DNA of 64,000 bases from contig NZ_APHR01000040.1 in assembly GCF_000349205.1 (NCBI RefSeq), positions 1-64,000 of the forward strand, given 5' to 3'. Shown here piece after piece: positions 32,386 through 42,341 of the stretch. The DNA comes from Methylophaga lonarensis MPL (GTDB lineage Bacteria; Pseudomonadota; Gammaproteobacteria; Nitrosococcales; Methylophagaceae). A program made the translations under genes and the position numbers. The notes below the pieces were generated by a model. That model saw only the letters and a program-made list of their open reading frames with translations, was not told where the DNA came from and searched no databases. Position 1 is the stretch's first letter. Every line of letters starts with the position of its first letter.

Positions 32386-33440
32386 TAATTGATGATCACT
32401 TCAGGTTTTTGTTGATCCGAAGATTGAATATCGCCAATGCGGTGTGCTTTTTCGCCCATTGCGGTGAGGATCTGAATCGCTTCATCGGCCAGTGCGGCAT
32501 CAACACAGACCACCATGCCAATACCGTTATTAAAGGTGCGATACATTTCAAAATCTTCAACATTACCCTGGGCCTGCAGCCAATCAAATACCGCTGGGCG
32601 CTGCCAGCTACTGGCATCGATCACTGCGTTGACATAGTCAGGCAAGACTCTGGGAATATTTTCAATCAGACCGCCACCGGTAATGTGTGAAATTGAATTA
32701 ATTTCAATTTTTTCATTGAGTTGAAGTAATGACTTAACGTAAATTCTGGTCGGGGCAAGGAGGTGTTCACCCAGTGTGCTGTTGGCAAACTTGTCCGTCA
32801 GTTTGGCTTGTGAGCGTTCGAGGATTTTGCGAATCAGTGAGTAGCCATTTGAGTGGGGTCCAGAAGATTCCAGACCGATCAGAACATCACCGGCTTTAAC
32901 CTTGCTGCCATCAATGACACGTTCCTTGTCGACGATACCGACACAAAAACCAGCCAGATCAAAATCACCTTCTTGATACATGCTTGGCATTTCTGCGGTT
33001 TCACCACCGACCAGTGCTGCCCCTGACTGCAGGCAACCTTCAGCTATACCGCTGACAACGGATGTGGCCACATCAACATCAAGTTTGCCAGTGGCGTAGT
33101 AGTCAAGGAAAAACAGTGGCTCAGCACCGAGAACAGCAATATCGTTAACGCACATGGCAACCAAATCAATGCCGATGGTGTCATGAATGCCAGACTCAAT
33201 GGCTAAACGAAGTTTGGTGCCGACACCATCCGTGCCAGAAACCAGAACCGGGTTCTTATAGCGGTCAAGCGGCAGCTCAAACAGACTGCCAAAACCACCA
33301 AGACCGGCCATGACTCCGGGACGGCGGGTTTTTGCGGCAAACGGTTTGATGCGATCAACCAGTGCATTACCAGCTTCGATGTCGACACCAGCGTCGCGAT
33401 AGCTAAGAGATGAGGGGGACTTGTCCTCGAAGTTGCTCAT
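32385..33440 (-). CDS. purM: Phosphoribosylformylglycinamidine cyclo-ligase
   Basis: A 351-residue AIR synthetase. The start [20 protein letters not shown], the ATP-binding [18 protein letters not shown]-type segment ([20 protein letters not shown]), [11 protein letters not shown] and [17 protein letters not shown] identify it. ATG at 33440 is chosen because AGGA lies about nine bases upstream and homology begins there; an extension to 33503 runs into the divergent gene. First gene of the operon purM-purN-DUF3108-nudF-ACT-UPF0210. Confidence 0.97.
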   Translation of the reverse strand: MSNFEDKSPSSLSYRDAGVDIEAGNALVDRIKPFAAKTRRPGVMAGLGGFGSLFELPLDRYKNPVLVSGTDGVGTKLRLAIESGIHDTIGIDLVAMCVNDIAVLGAEPLFFLDYYATGKLDVDVATSVVSGIAEGCLQSGAALVGGETAEMPSMYQEGDFDLAGFCVGIVDKERVIDGSKVKAGDVLIGLESSGPHSNGYSLIRKILERSQAKLTDKFANSTLGEHLLAPTRIYVKSLLQLNEKIEINSISHITGGGLIENIPRVLPDYVNAVIDASSWQRPAVFDWLQAQGNVEDFEMYRTFNNGIGMVVCVDAALADEAIQILTAMGEKAHRIGDIQSSDQQKPEVIIN

Positions 33441-33502
33441 GGAGTGAATTCCTGAAAATATTTGGGCGTCACATGGTAAAAACAGCGTGCTAGAATACCA
33501 CA

Positions 33503-34546
33503 ATGCATAGATTAATTTTGGCGCTTATTTTGCTCCCATGGATGGCCTTGAGCCATGCATCGGCGGTTTCTAATCTTTATCAGGCAACAGCCGCTGTGGA
33601 GTCGCAATCAGAAGCGGACCGCAAGGCGCTAACCCCTGAACTACTGCGGAAAGTCCTGCTGAAAATCGTCGGTGACAGCGAAGCACTGCAACAGGCTGAT
33701 TTGTCAGCACTGATGGAAGATGCTGATCGCTTCGTCCAGCAATATCACTACGCTCGAATCAATGTCGATGATGACTGGACCCAGCCGGATCAACTCGCGC
33801 TGACACTGACGTTTGATGAAACCAGTCTGAGCAATGCCATCAATCGAACTGGCTTACCGCAATGGGGGCTGCAACGTCCGGAAGTGCTTATCTGGGTTGC
33901 CATTGATGATGGAGAGCAACGACAACTCGTTAGCGAAATGAGCGACGCTCACGATGTTATTCGACATCTGAAACAAGCCGGCCAGGAACGCGCCATGCCG
34001 ATATTCTTTCCGGTAATGGATCTGCAGGATCAAACGCAACTCACTTTTAATGATATCTGGACCGGTGATAATGATGCGGTTCGCAATGCCTCTGAACGCT
34101 ATGGAACCTCGGTCATTGCGGTTGCCAGAGTGCAAATTCGTGATGAAGATGCGCAGGTGAGCTGGCAGGCTCTGATCAACGACGAAACTTTGCGCTGGCA
34201 ATCGGAAGGTCGGCAGATGGCCGCTATCAAAATGGGGCTTGGCGAACTGACCGATCAGCTTGCACGCAAAATGGGGCAGGTGGTTAGCTCAGGCCCACAA
34301 CAGGAAATAGAAATTACCGTCACTGAAGTTCGTGACTTCTCTGACTACAGCCGTGTGCTTGGTTACCTGAATCGTTTGCCTGCAGTCAGTAGTGTCAGTG
34401 TCATCAACCTTGCTGACAACGAGCTGCGTCTGGCCTTGTCGATTCGTGGTGAGCCATCTGCGCTTCGTCAAACACTGGCTTTTGGTCAAGTGCTGCGCAG
34501 TGACGGTCAGCAAGATGAGCAACAGCGTTACCGGTTGCTGCCTTGA
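33503..34546 (+). CDS. Exported DUF2066 protein
   Basis: A 347-residue protein with signal peptide ([19 protein letters not shown]). Following text matches DUF2066: [40 protein letters not shown], then [17 protein letters not shown]. It is usually found between purM and a CDP-alcohol transferase/PerM/hda series, as here. Function unknown; a periplasmic role is inferred. Divergent from purM over 62 bases. Confidence 0.92.
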   Translation: MHRLILALILLPWMALSHASAVSNLYQATAAVESQSEADRKALTPELLRKVLLKIVGDSEALQQADLSALMEDADRFVQQYHYARINVDDDWTQPDQLALTLTFDETSLSNAINRTGLPQWGLQRPEVLIWVAIDDGEQRQLVSEMSDAHDVIRHLKQAGQERAMPIFFPVMDLQDQTQLTFNDIWTGDNDAVRNASERYGTSVIAVARVQIRDEDAQVSWQALINDETLRWQSEGRQMAAIKMGLGELTDQLARKMGQVVSSGPQQEIEITVTEVRDFSDYSRVLGYLNRLPAVSSVSVINLADNELRLALSIRGEPSALRQTLAFGQVLRSDGQQDEQQRYRLLP

Positions 34547-35097
34547 CACGTAAAGATATTCCCAACCTCATTTCTGTGATGCGCATACTACTGGTGATAC
34601 CAGTGGTGATGGCTTTACTGGATGAGCAATTTGCCCTGGCACTGCTGTTATTTGCGGTGGCAGGTGTCTCCGACGGTCTGGATGGTTTTCTGGCAAAACA
34701 GTTTCAATGGCAGAGCCGGCTGGGTTCGATACTCGATCCCCTGGCAGACAAACTACTGTTGATGGCCAGTTTTACCTCGTTGACCATACTGGGTTTCATT
34801 CCGTGGTGGTTATTACTGGCAGTGATTGCCAGAGACGTGATTATTGTGACCGGTGGTTTGGCATATCACTACCTGATTGGCCGTTTTGAACTGATGCCGT
34901 TGTGGAGCAGCAAAATCAACACCTTTCTGCAAATCGCACTGGTGTTGCTGGTCATTATTCAACAACAATGGTTTCCTGGTCTGGAAATTCTGGTGACTGC
35001 CGGTATCTGGCTGGTGCTTGCCAGTGTCATTAACAGTGGCTCGGAATACATCATCGTCTGGGGATTAAAAGCATGGCGTCAGCTGAAACAAAGCTGA
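34543..35097 (+). CDS. CDP-alcohol phosphatidyltransferase
   Basis: A 184-residue membrane protein. The start PNLISVMRILLVIPVVMALL and the catalytic motif DGLDGFLAKQFQ...GSILDPLADKLLL (D-x2-DG-x2-AK-x8-G-x3-D-x3-D) put it with PgsA-like enzymes, which make phosphatidylglycerophosphate or cardiolipin-type lipids. It begins with TTG overlapping the DUF2066 stop (TTGA), the only start that preserves the family N-terminus. Likely a second PgsA-type enzyme; the acceptor alcohol cannot be told. Confidence 0.9.
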   Translation: MTRKDIPNLISVMRILLVIPVVMALLDEQFALALLLFAVAGVSDGLDGFLAKQFQWQSRLGSILDPLADKLLLMASFTSLTILGFIPWWLLLAVIARDVIIVTGGLAYHYLIGRFELMPLWSSKINTFLQIALVLLVIIQQQWFPGLEILVTAGIWLVLASVINSGSEYIIVWGLKAWRQLKQS

Positions 35098-36143
35098 TTT
35101 CAGATATGGACAAGCTGCTGATCGCCCTGGCGATTGTTGGCGGTGGCTGGCTTATTTATCAGCTTTCAGCCGTGCTTACACCTTTCTTTATTTCAGCATT
35201 ACTTGCTTACCTCGGCGATCCACTGGTCAAGCGGCTGGAAAAACACAAATTAAGCCGCACCGTTGCGGTGACCATTGTGTTTGCAATGTTTTTGTTAGTA
35301 GCTAGCTTGACCTTGTTTGTGTTGATGCCTTTACTCGGCGCGCAACTGAGTGAGTTTCTGCTTCGCTTCCCTGAGTATCTGGGACATGTACAGCAAATGC
35401 TTGAACCTTGGCTCGCCATGGCCGGTTTTTCTGATAATTTGCTGGATGCAGCGAGTATCAGGGAAACACTCGGCAGTTACTGGTCGGAATTGGGCAGCGT
35501 CGCTACTGGGATTTTTGGTTATGTGAGCCGCTCAGGCATGTTGATTTTTCAATGGTTGATCAACTTGCTGCTGGTGCCAGTGCTGACTTTCTATCTGCTT
35601 CGCGATTGGGCATTGATTCTTGAACGTATCAAGGCAGTGATTCCGCCTCGTTATCAGGCTCGAGTGATTGGCTTGTCTCAGGAGTGCGACACGGTGTTGT
35701 CAAGCTTTTTGAGAGGTCAGCTGATGGTGATGCTGGCCTTGGCTATCATCTACTGTATCGGGCTGGCGCTTATTGGATTGGAACTGGCTTTACTGCTCGG
35801 CGTGATTGCTGGCGTGGTCAGTTTTGTGCCCTATTTGGGGTTAGTCGTGGGTATTTTGTTGGCCGGTCTTGCTGCCTTTTTCCAGTTTCAGGAATGGTTG
35901 CCGGTATTGATGGTGTTTGTCGTGTTTGGCGTGGCTCAGGCCTTGGAAGCGATGATCCTGACCCCTCGATTTGTCGGTGGTCGAATTGGTCTGCATCCGG
36001 TTGCGGTGATTTTTGCAGTGCTTGCCGGTGGTCAGTTATTCGGTTTTGTGGGCGTTTTGCTGGCATTACCGTGTGCTGCAGTGGTCATGGTGCTGGCACG
36101 TCGCTTGTATCGTCGTTACACCAGCAGCCATATCTATAATTGA
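35073..36143 (+). CDS. AI-2E transporter family (PerM-like) membrane protein
   Basis: A 356-residue protein with about eight membrane spans: LLIALAIVGGGWLIYQLSAV, TPFFISALLAYLGDPLVKRLE, and the family C-terminal ARTLEAMILTPRFVGGRIGLHPVA-like stretch (here QALEAMILTPRFVGGRIGLH). Members export small molecules or act as Na+/H+ antiporters; the substrate here is unknown. It overlaps the preceding gene by 25 bases. PerM next to hda is a conserved gammaproteobacterial neighbourhood. Confidence 0.92.
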   Translation: MASAETKLISDMDKLLIALAIVGGGWLIYQLSAVLTPFFISALLAYLGDPLVKRLEKHKLSRTVAVTIVFAMFLLVASLTLFVLMPLLGAQLSEFLLRFPEYLGHVQQMLEPWLAMAGFSDNLLDAASIRETLGSYWSELGSVATGIFGYVSRSGMLIFQWLINLLLVPVLTFYLLRDWALILERIKAVIPPRYQARVIGLSQECDTVLSSFLRGQLMVMLALAIIYCIGLALIGLELALLLGVIAGVVSFVPYLGLVVGILLAGLAAFFQFQEWLPVLMVFVVFGVAQALEAMILTPRFVGGRIGLHPVAVIFAVLAGGQLFGFVGVLLALPCAAVVMVLARRLYRRYTSSHIYN

Positions 36144-36150
36144 GATCCGC

Positions 36151-36855
36151 ATGACTTTATCTGCCACACAGTTGACGCTGAAACTGTCGCCTCGTGATAT
36201 TTACAATCTCGACAATTATTTTTTTGTCAGCGATGAACAGGCGCGTGCGGTAGAGACTTTTTGTCAAACTGACGCCGTTAATTTCCTGTATCTGTGGGGC
36301 GAGCAGGGCACAGGTAAAACGCACTTGTTATTGGCGATTGCAGAACAATTTCAGTTGGCAGGCCATCAAGCCATCTATCTGTCACTTGAAGATTTGCGTC
36401 GTCAATGTCAGCCCGAAATTTTGCAGTCGCTCGAACAAACCGATCTGATTTGTCTTGACGATCTCGATGCAATCGCTGGCGATGCCGATTGGCAAGAAGC
36501 TATTTTTCACTGTTTTAATCGCCTGCAACTTGCGGGTGGCAAGTTGTTGGTAGCGGGCTTGGCAAATCCTGCCCATATTGAACTTAGCTTGCCAGATCTG
36601 CGATCACGCCTGGCGACAGCCTTGATTTACCAACTGCCTGCGCTCAGTGATCAATCAAAACAACACGCCTTGATGCGACAGGCGCAGAGTCGTGGCCTGA
36701 CCATGTCCGATGAAGTTGCCAATTATCTGCTGCGGCATCATGGTCGTGACATGCCAGTGTTGATTGACTTACTGAAAAAGCTCGACAAAGCCTCTTTGCA
36801 GGAACAGCGTCGCTTGACAGTTCCTTTTGTAAAACAGGTGCTTGCTGATGGCTGA
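36151..36855 (+). CDS. hda: DnaA regulatory inactivator Hda
   Basis: A 234-residue AAA+ protein that, with the DNA clamp, stimulates DnaA-ATP hydrolysis. It shows NFLYLWGEQGTGKTHLLLAI (Walker A), LICLDDLDAIAGD (Walker B), and a DnaA-like sensor region LPDLRSRLATAL. The clamp-binding segment near the N-terminus (QLTLKLSPRDIYNLDNYF) is typical. Start ATG at 36151; an upstream in-frame extension to 36013 lies inside the PerM gene. Confidence 0.95.
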   Translation: MTLSATQLTLKLSPRDIYNLDNYFFVSDEQARAVETFCQTDAVNFLYLWGEQGTGKTHLLLAIAEQFQLAGHQAIYLSLEDLRRQCQPEILQSLEQTDLICLDDLDAIAGDADWQEAIFHCFNRLQLAGGKLLVAGLANPAHIELSLPDLRSRLATALIYQLPALSDQSKQHALMRQAQSRGLTMSDEVANYLLRHHGRDMPVLIDLLKKLDKASLQEQRRLTVPFVKQVLADG

Positions 36856-37789
36856 TAAGCCATCTATGACGCTGATTCAACCCTCTGCGGCGCAGATCCT
36901 CGACTCACCCATAGCAAAAGCCGGATTGGATCCGGTCAATCTCAAGTGGCTTGAATCGGCAACTTTCACTCATCATGACGATTCGCTGGAAAGACTGTTG
37001 TTCAGACAGTTTGTGCAGCTCGATAACAACAGTGCGGATTTGCCCATGGCTGCGCTGCGTCAGCCACAACAGGCTGCAATCTGTGCAGATCCCTGCTATC
37101 TACATCCCGATCAAACCCGTCTCAGATTATTCGCCCAACCGGTTAACTTGAGTCTGTCTGAAGCCGAGACGCTGGTAGACAGTTTGCAAAGCCTGTTTGC
37201 TGACCACAATGCTGTGCTTAGCATTGAATCAGCGATGCACTGGACTTTGAGCTTGCCTGAGCTGCCACAACTCGAATGTCAGGCTTTGCCAGATATGGAA
37301 GGGCGAGCGGTGGATCCGATGACCATGCTCAATGGTCAGGACAAAGCACAGTGGTTATCGCTATGGAACAGTGTGCAAATGACATTGTTTGAGCATCCAG
37401 TGAACCAGCAGCGGGAAGCCGCCGGACAACTGCCAGTCAACAGTCTCTGGTTCTGGGGGCTTGGTCGGACTGATTTTCAACCATCACCCTGGCGTTGTGT
37501 CTATGGCGATCAGCCTTTGCTGGAGCAGTTGGCAATGCAGGCAGGGGTACAACATCAAACAGGCTTGGGGTCACTCCAGCAATGGCCATCCATGCCAGCA
37601 GGTAAATATCTCTGGCTGGCCGATGAGCTGGATCAGGATGCGACAAAGGCTATAGCGCAGTTGAACATGCAATTGTCAGAGATGAGACGACAGCTCAGAG
37701 CACGCCAAATCAGCGAGCTCATCTGGCTGATTCCGCATTTTGGCTGTTACCGTTTTGCAGCACGTCAATGGTGGCAGATATGGCGATAA
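36848..37789 (+). CDS. RpfE-like/COG4255 conserved protein upstream of recJ
   Basis: A 313-residue cytoplasmic protein often annotated as a phosphoglycerate-mutase-like or RpfE protein. Recognisable are DPCYLHPDQTRLRLFAQP, a Gln/Leu-rich centre, REAAGQLPVNSLWFWGLGR and the C-terminal PHFGCYRFAARQWWQIWR. I see no phosphoglycerate-mutase metal motif, so catalysis is not supported. Its place between hda and recJ, with overlaps on both sides, is conserved in many gammaproteobacteria and suggests coupling to recJ expression. Start at ATG 36848; a TTG at 36842 is possible. Confidence 0.75.
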   Translation: MADKPSMTLIQPSAAQILDSPIAKAGLDPVNLKWLESATFTHHDDSLERLLFRQFVQLDNNSADLPMAALRQPQQAAICADPCYLHPDQTRLRLFAQPVNLSLSEAETLVDSLQSLFADHNAVLSIESAMHWTLSLPELPQLECQALPDMEGRAVDPMTMLNGQDKAQWLSLWNSVQMTLFEHPVNQQREAAGQLPVNSLWFWGLGRTDFQPSPWRCVYGDQPLLEQLAMQAGVQHQTGLGSLQQWPSMPAGKYLWLADELDQDATKAIAQLNMQLSEMRRQLRARQISELIWLIPHFGCYRFAARQWWQIWR

Positions 37790-39549
37790 TCAGCGGGCAG
37801 CAAATCGCGATCCGTGACAGTGAAGGCTGGCAACAACTGCCCGCTGACTGGTCTGATTGTTTGCGACGGGTATTGGCGGCCAGAGGCATCAGAAGCGCCA
37901 GCGATCTGCGCTGGTCATTGCATGACTTGCCAAGGCCTGATCAACTCTCAGGAATGGCGACTGCCGTTGCATTGCTGGAGCAGGCTCTTGATGAGCAATG
38001 GCATGTGATGGTGGTGGCCGATTTTGATAGTGACGGGGCTACCAGCTGTGCACTGGCCGTTCGCGGCTTGCGGGCTTTTGGACTCAAACAAATCGACTAC
38101 ATCGTGCCCAATCGTTTCAAGCATGGTTATGGTCTGACACCTGCATTGTTGGAAGATATCGATGCGCAGCATCAACCTGATTGTCTGTTAACCGTTGATA
38201 ACGGTATTGCCAGTTTAAGCGGCGTGGCAGCTGCCAAAGCACGTGGCATGAAAGTGTTGATTACTGATCATCATTTGCCCGGAGAAACCTTGCCCGAGGC
38301 GGATGCGATCATCAATCCCAATCAACAGGGTGAGCATTTTCCAGGACAGTCGTTGGCGGGGGTTGGCGTTTGCTTTTATCTGCTGCTGGGTTTGCGACAA
38401 CATCTTCGACAAAAAAACTGGTTTGAAAAAAACGCCATAGCGGAACCCAATATGGCTGAATTTCTTGATTTGGTGGCAGTGGGCACGGTGGCCGATCTGG
38501 TGCCAATGGACACATTGAATCGTACTCTGGTCAGCAGTGGCCTGGATCGGCTTCGCCAGGGCAGAACCATTGCCGGAGTTCGTGCCCTGATGACGGTTGC
38601 CGGACGAGAACAGCGTGAGCTCAACACCGCCGATATTGGCTTTGCCATTGCACCGCGGTTGAATGCGGCCGGTCGCATGGAGGATATGCGCATTGGCATT
38701 GAGCTACTGCTGAACGACGATATGGATTCCGCGCTGCAGCAGGCTCGGCTGTTGGATGAAATCAATCAGGAGCGCAAGCAGGTCGAGCAGATCATGCAGG
38801 CTGATGCCATGGATATGCTGATGCAGATGGAACAGTGGCTGGAAGATAGTGAACAGCCGCCAGGCTACTGTCTGTATGACCCAGCGTGGCATCAGGGTGT
38901 GATAGGTCTGTTGGCTTCAAGAGTCAAAGAGCTCAAGCATCGGCCAGTGATAGTGTTTGCTGATGATGACTCAGGTGAATTAAAGGGGTCTGCAAGGTCG
39001 ATTCCGGGGATTCATATTCGTGATTTGCTGGCTCATATTGATGCCCGTAATCCCGGTTTGATTGCACGCTTTGGTGGTCATGCCATGGCGGCAGGTTTGT
39101 CTTTGCCTCGTGAAAACTTGCCGGTTTTCACGGAACAAATGTATCTGTCTCTTCAACAACTTGCTGATGCAGCGGTGTATCAGCAAACGCTGTTGTCAGA
39201 TGGCGAGTTGCCGGCCACTGAAATGGATCTGCAGCTGGCGCGCCAATTACCAGTTGCGGCGCCGTGGGGGCAGGCATTTCAAGCGCCTCAGTTTCACGGT
39301 GTGTTTGAAATTATCAGTTTTAACCATGTCGGCCAGGATCAGTCGCATCTCAAGTTATTGATTGCTCTAGAAGATGGTCGTCAGATCACTGCGATGGCAT
39401 TCAGACAAACGGCGCCAGACTGGTTACAGGACGAGCGCCGTGTCTTGTTGGTCTATCGACTGGATGTGAATACTTTCCGACAACAGTCGCAGTTACAGTT
39501 ACTGGTGGATCATCTGTTGCCCGCGCAGGAGGCGGCAGCGATTCGCTGA
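37780..39549 (+). CDS. recJ: Single-stranded-DNA-specific exonuclease RecJ
   Basis: A 5'-3' ssDNA exonuclease for recombination and mismatch repair. The 589-residue protein carries the DHH motifs VVADFDSDGATSCA, LTVDNGIASL, ITDHHLPGE and VAVGTVADLVP, the DHHA1 region with KGSARSIPGIHIRD and RFGGHAMAAGLS, and a C-terminal OB-like domain. ATG at 37780 is preferred to 37768 because GGTGG lies before it; the beginning of the gene overlaps the preceding one by ten bases. Length agrees with E. coli RecJ (577). Confidence 0.96.
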   Translation: MAIISGQQIAIRDSEGWQQLPADWSDCLRRVLAARGIRSASDLRWSLHDLPRPDQLSGMATAVALLEQALDEQWHVMVVADFDSDGATSCALAVRGLRAFGLKQIDYIVPNRFKHGYGLTPALLEDIDAQHQPDCLLTVDNGIASLSGVAAAKARGMKVLITDHHLPGETLPEADAIINPNQQGEHFPGQSLAGVGVCFYLLLGLRQHLRQKNWFEKNAIAEPNMAEFLDLVAVGTVADLVPMDTLNRTLVSSGLDRLRQGRTIAGVRALMTVAGREQRELNTADIGFAIAPRLNAAGRMEDMRIGIELLLNDDMDSALQQARLLDEINQERKQVEQIMQADAMDMLMQMEQWLEDSEQPPGYCLYDPAWHQGVIGLLASRVKELKHRPVIVFADDDSGELKGSARSIPGIHIRDLLAHIDARNPGLIARFGGHAMAAGLSLPRENLPVFTEQMYLSLQQLADAAVYQQTLLSDGELPATEMDLQLARQLPVAAPWGQAFQAPQFHGVFEIISFNHVGQDQSHLKLLIALEDGRQITAMAFRQTAPDWLQDERRVLLVYRLDVNTFRQQSQLQLLVDHLLPAQEAAAIR

Positions 39550-39589
39550 GTCAGTTGAGGCTTTGCATCCATGATGGGCGGTTATAAGC

Positions 39590-40247
39590 CTAAGCCTTAC
39601 CCTCCATTAACAGCGCCATGTACTCTTCAAGGGTAATCACGCCACCCAACTCAACAACACGCTGACGTTCGGCTTCACTGATGACATCCTGCATGGCATC
39701 AATACGTTTCCAGACCGGCAGTGGCGTTTGCTGGCTGACTTTGGGCACGTAGTTAGACTGGCTGACACGCTGGTAACGGTGAATATATCTCGGACAATTC
39801 TGAAACATTTCATCAATGGTGACTTTGACTACCAGTTCTGCTTCGTGAAACAGTGCCAAATCAGCCGGATCACGACTCAACTCTGCGGTGCCGTGAACCC
39901 TGATTCTGTGGGGTGTTTCAAAATCAATAAACAACATGCCAACCTTGGCATGCGCCTGGATGTTGCCCATTGAGAGATACATGCCATTGCCATCAAGACT
40001 GGGAAAAGTCCAGCGTTTTTTCATCGATAATTTTGACAAAGCCTTTATCGCCGCCCTTGTACGAGCAGGTTGGGTAGCCCTGATGATCCACCGTGGATAA
40101 AAAGAACATGTCTTGTTGCTCGATAAAAGCACGATGTTCTTCTGTAACAAAATCGGTGACGATGGCATCTTTGACTCGCTCAGCCAGCTGCTCGGTATCG
40201 AATTCTTTCTGCAATGCCTGATGTTGTTCGCCGTACAAGTTTTTCAT
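39590..40247 (-). pseudogene. Pyridoxamine-phosphate-oxidase-fold protein, frameshifted
   Basis: Starting at ATG 40247 the first 80 residues (FIEQQDMFFLSTVDHQGYPT, then GGDKGFVKIIDEK) are the N-terminal half of a PPOX-type flavin-binding protein; that frame then stops. The next frame continues without loss from RWTFPSLDGNGMYLSMGN through GMLFIDFETPHRIRVHGTAEL to the end at 39590. The junction is a run of six adenines (plus-strand Ts at about 40016-40021); five would restore the frame. The joined ~218-residue product is a normal general-stress-type PPOX protein. Functional status is uncertain because a homopolymer error would look the same. Confidence 0.88.
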
Positions 40248-40331
40248 GTGTTCTCCTTTGAACTGAGCTGGTCGATACCAAATTAACGGGCCTTAAAACA
40301 ACGCTAAAAGTGACAAGCCTGCTGGGTCTTG

Positions 40332-41240
40332 TCAACTCAGTGACCAGGGACTTTCTCCTGAAAAATATTCGCTGAGAAACTCAATCATGACTCGGACCCT
40401 CTCCGAGAGGTGCCGTGTACCCGGATAAACGGCATAGATGCCAAGCTCTCGGTCGGGCATGAAGTCTTCCAAAATGCTTATCAGCCGACCATCGCGAATG
40501 GCCTGATAACAGATAAAGTCCGGCATCATGATCAAACCTTGACCACAGATCGCGGCATCACAAAGAAAATTACCGTTATTGGCCACCATCAGTACCGGCA
40601 GATCGATATGCTGCGTCTCTTCATTGTGATCTTTGAAATGCCATTGCTCTGCGGCGGTTCTATATTGCAGGCGTTGATGACCGTTCAGGAGATCTGTCGG
40701 TATTCTCGGTAATCCATGCTGGGCAAAATAATCGGGACTTCCACACAGCAATACCCGTGTGGTGCTTAACCTGCGAGCAATCAAGCTGGAGTCGGGTAAT
40801 CGGCCGATGCGGACCGCCAGATCAAAACCATCTTCAATCAGATCGACACGGCGATCATTAAAATCAATATCCAGTTGAATGCCTGGGTACTGTTGCCGAA
40901 AAGCGTGCAGTACCGGACTGAGATGTTGCAGGCCGAAAGTCAGTGGAGCTGAGATGCGTATTCTGCCGGACAAAGCTGCCTCAGCATCTGAAATTTGAGC
41001 TTCGATCTCCGCGATGTCATCCAATAATCTCAGACATTGCTGATAGTAACGTTCACCGGCTTCGGTGAGCGTCTGTCTTCGGGTGGTTCGTTTCAGCAGC
41101 GTTACATTCAGGCGTTGTTCCAGTTCGCTCAGTTTGCGACTGACCGCTGATTTTGCGGTGTCCAGTTGTTCGGCAGCCTTGCTGATACTGCCAGCTTCAA
41201 CGACACGGACAAAGGTTTGCATTTGATCAATAGGATTCAC
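40332..41240 (-). CDS. LysR-family transcriptional regulator
   Basis: A 302-residue regulator with an N-terminal winged HTH (FVRVVEAGSISKAAEQLDTA KSAVSRKLSELE spread over residues ~10-42) and a LysR effector domain (ALSGRIRISAPLTFGLQHL to the C-terminus). The subgroup looks like the AaeR/DsdC-like enzymes-of-stress regulators but the effector is not evident. It is divergent from doxX-azoR-pirin across 109 bases and a T-N11-A-type inverted repeat, so it probably controls that operon and itself. Confidence 0.93.
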   Translation of the reverse strand: MNPIDQMQTFVRVVEAGSISKAAEQLDTAKSAVSRKLSELEQRLNVTLLKRTTRRQTLTEAGERYYQQCLRLLDDIAEIEAQISDAEAALSGRIRISAPLTFGLQHLSPVLHAFRQQYPGIQLDIDFNDRRVDLIEDGFDLAVRIGRLPDSSLIARRLSTTRVLLCGSPDYFAQHGLPRIPTDLLNGHQRLQYRTAAEQWHFKDHNEETQHIDLPVLMVANNGNFLCDAAICGQGLIMMPDFICYQAIRDGRLISILEDFMPDRELGIYAVYPGTRHLSERVRVMIEFLSEYFSGESPWSLS

Positions 41241-41246
41241 CGTTTA

Positions 41247-41269
41247 ATTGTTCCTGATATTGCAACAAT
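41247..41269. promoter_or_regulatory. Candidate LysR binding site (ATTGTT-N11-AACAAT)
   Basis: A perfect 6-bp inverted repeat with an 11-base spacer, the classic T-N11-A LysR box form, six bases upstream of the regulator start and about 80 bases upstream of doxX. An A/T-rich TATAAAAT lies at about 41308-41315 and may be the doxX -10 box. Confidence 0.7.
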
Positions 41270-41349
41270 AATTTCTTAATATCCCTGTTTAATATATTTT
41301 TGGCAACTATAAAATAGAGCACACTCAATCAACTAAACAGGACTTTGAG

Positions 41350-41739
41350 ATGAATCAATATTTGAATAACAGCCTGGATCTGGCAGCACGAATCTTGTTG
41401 AGCATTCTGTTTCTGGTGGCTGGCTTTGGCAAGATTGGCGGCTATGAGGCCACGGCGGGTTATATGCAAGCCATGGGTGTCTGGTCAGGTTTATTACCAC
41501 TGGTGATCATCACTGAGGTTGTGGGCGCGATAGCGATTATTATCGGCTGGCAGACCCGAATAGTAGCGTTTTTGCTGGCCGGTTTTACGCTGTTGTCGGC
41601 ACTGTTCTTCCATACCAACTTCGCTGATCAGATGCAGCAAATCCTGTTCATGAAAAACCTGGCGATAGCAGGTGGGTTATTGCTGCTGGTACGTCACGGT
41701 GCCGGTGCCTGGTCGATTGATGCACGCAAACACGGATAA
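41350..41739 (+). CDS. DoxX family membrane protein
   Basis: A 129-residue inner-membrane protein with four hydrophobic segments: AARILLSILFLVAGFGKIGGYE, the family helix LVIITEVVGAIAIIIGWQTR, LLAGFTLLSALFFHTNF and a final helix. Members often work with quinone or stress-response reductases. First gene of the operon with azoR and pirin, preceded by a divergent regulator. Confidence 0.93.
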   Translation: MNQYLNNSLDLAARILLSILFLVAGFGKIGGYEATAGYMQAMGVWSGLLPLVIITEVVGAIAIIIGWQTRIVAFLLAGFTLLSALFFHTNFADQMQQILFMKNLAIAGGLLLLVRHGAGAWSIDARKHG

Positions 41740-41749
41740 GGAGTTTAAG

Positions 41750-42337
41750 ATGAATAACAGCAATATTTTGTGGGTGACAGCCAGCAGTCGATACACTGAT
41801 TCTGTAACGCGTACGCTGTCTGAGCAGCTTGTAAACTCGTTGCAGCATGCGCAGGGTGGGCAAGTGATTTACCGTGATGTGGCTGCCGGTATTCCGTTTA
41901 TTGACGAAGCCTGGATCGGTGCCAATTTTACTGCGCCTGAGCAGCGTTCTGAGGCACAAAAACAGATACTGGCAGGCTCTGATCATCTGGTAGACGAATT
42001 GAATCAGGCTGAAACCTTGGTGTTGGCAGTGCCTGTGTATAACTTTGGCATTCCGGCAACACTCAAGTCTTGGATTGATCAGGTGGGTCGGGTTGGCCTG
42101 ACCTTTAAATACACCGCAGAGGGTCCGGTGGGGCTTGCTAATGTGAAAAAAGCCTGGCTGGTAATGGCGTCAGGTGGCGTTCCTATCGGTAGTGAGATGG
42201 AATTTGCCAGCCATTATTTGAAACAGTTTTTGGCATTTATTGGTATTGATGATGTGACCGTTGTAGATGGCAACGGCCTTGATATTCACAACAGTGATGC
42301 CGTCAGATCGCATCTGAACGCGATCACGGGAGGATAA
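41750..42337 (+). CDS. azoR: FMN-dependent NADH-azoreductase
   Basis: A 195-residue flavodoxin-fold quinone/azo reductase. Motifs: WVTASSRYTDSVTRTLSEQL, VLAVPVYNFGIPATLKSWID (FMN contact, PMYNFxxPxxLKxxID family form) and WLVMASGG. It reduces quinones and azo compounds with NADH. ATG at 41750 is preceded by AAGGAGTTTAAG; an ATG-like extension to 41672 would overlap doxX. Two-base gap scale to the pirin gene. Confidence 0.95.
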   Translation: MNNSNILWVTASSRYTDSVTRTLSEQLVNSLQHAQGGQVIYRDVAAGIPFIDEAWIGANFTAPEQRSEAQKQILAGSDHLVDELNQAETLVLAVPVYNFGIPATLKSWIDQVGRVGLTFKYTAEGPVGLANVKKAWLVMASGGVPIGSEMEFASHYLKQFLAFIGIDDVTVVDGNGLDIHNSDAVRSHLNAITGG

Positions 42338-42341
42338 TCAA

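Noticed and set aside
36848-37789. Calling the gene before recJ a phosphoglycerate mutase
   Set aside because: The metal-binding and catalytic serine motifs of that enzyme are not visible; the label is inherited from database names.
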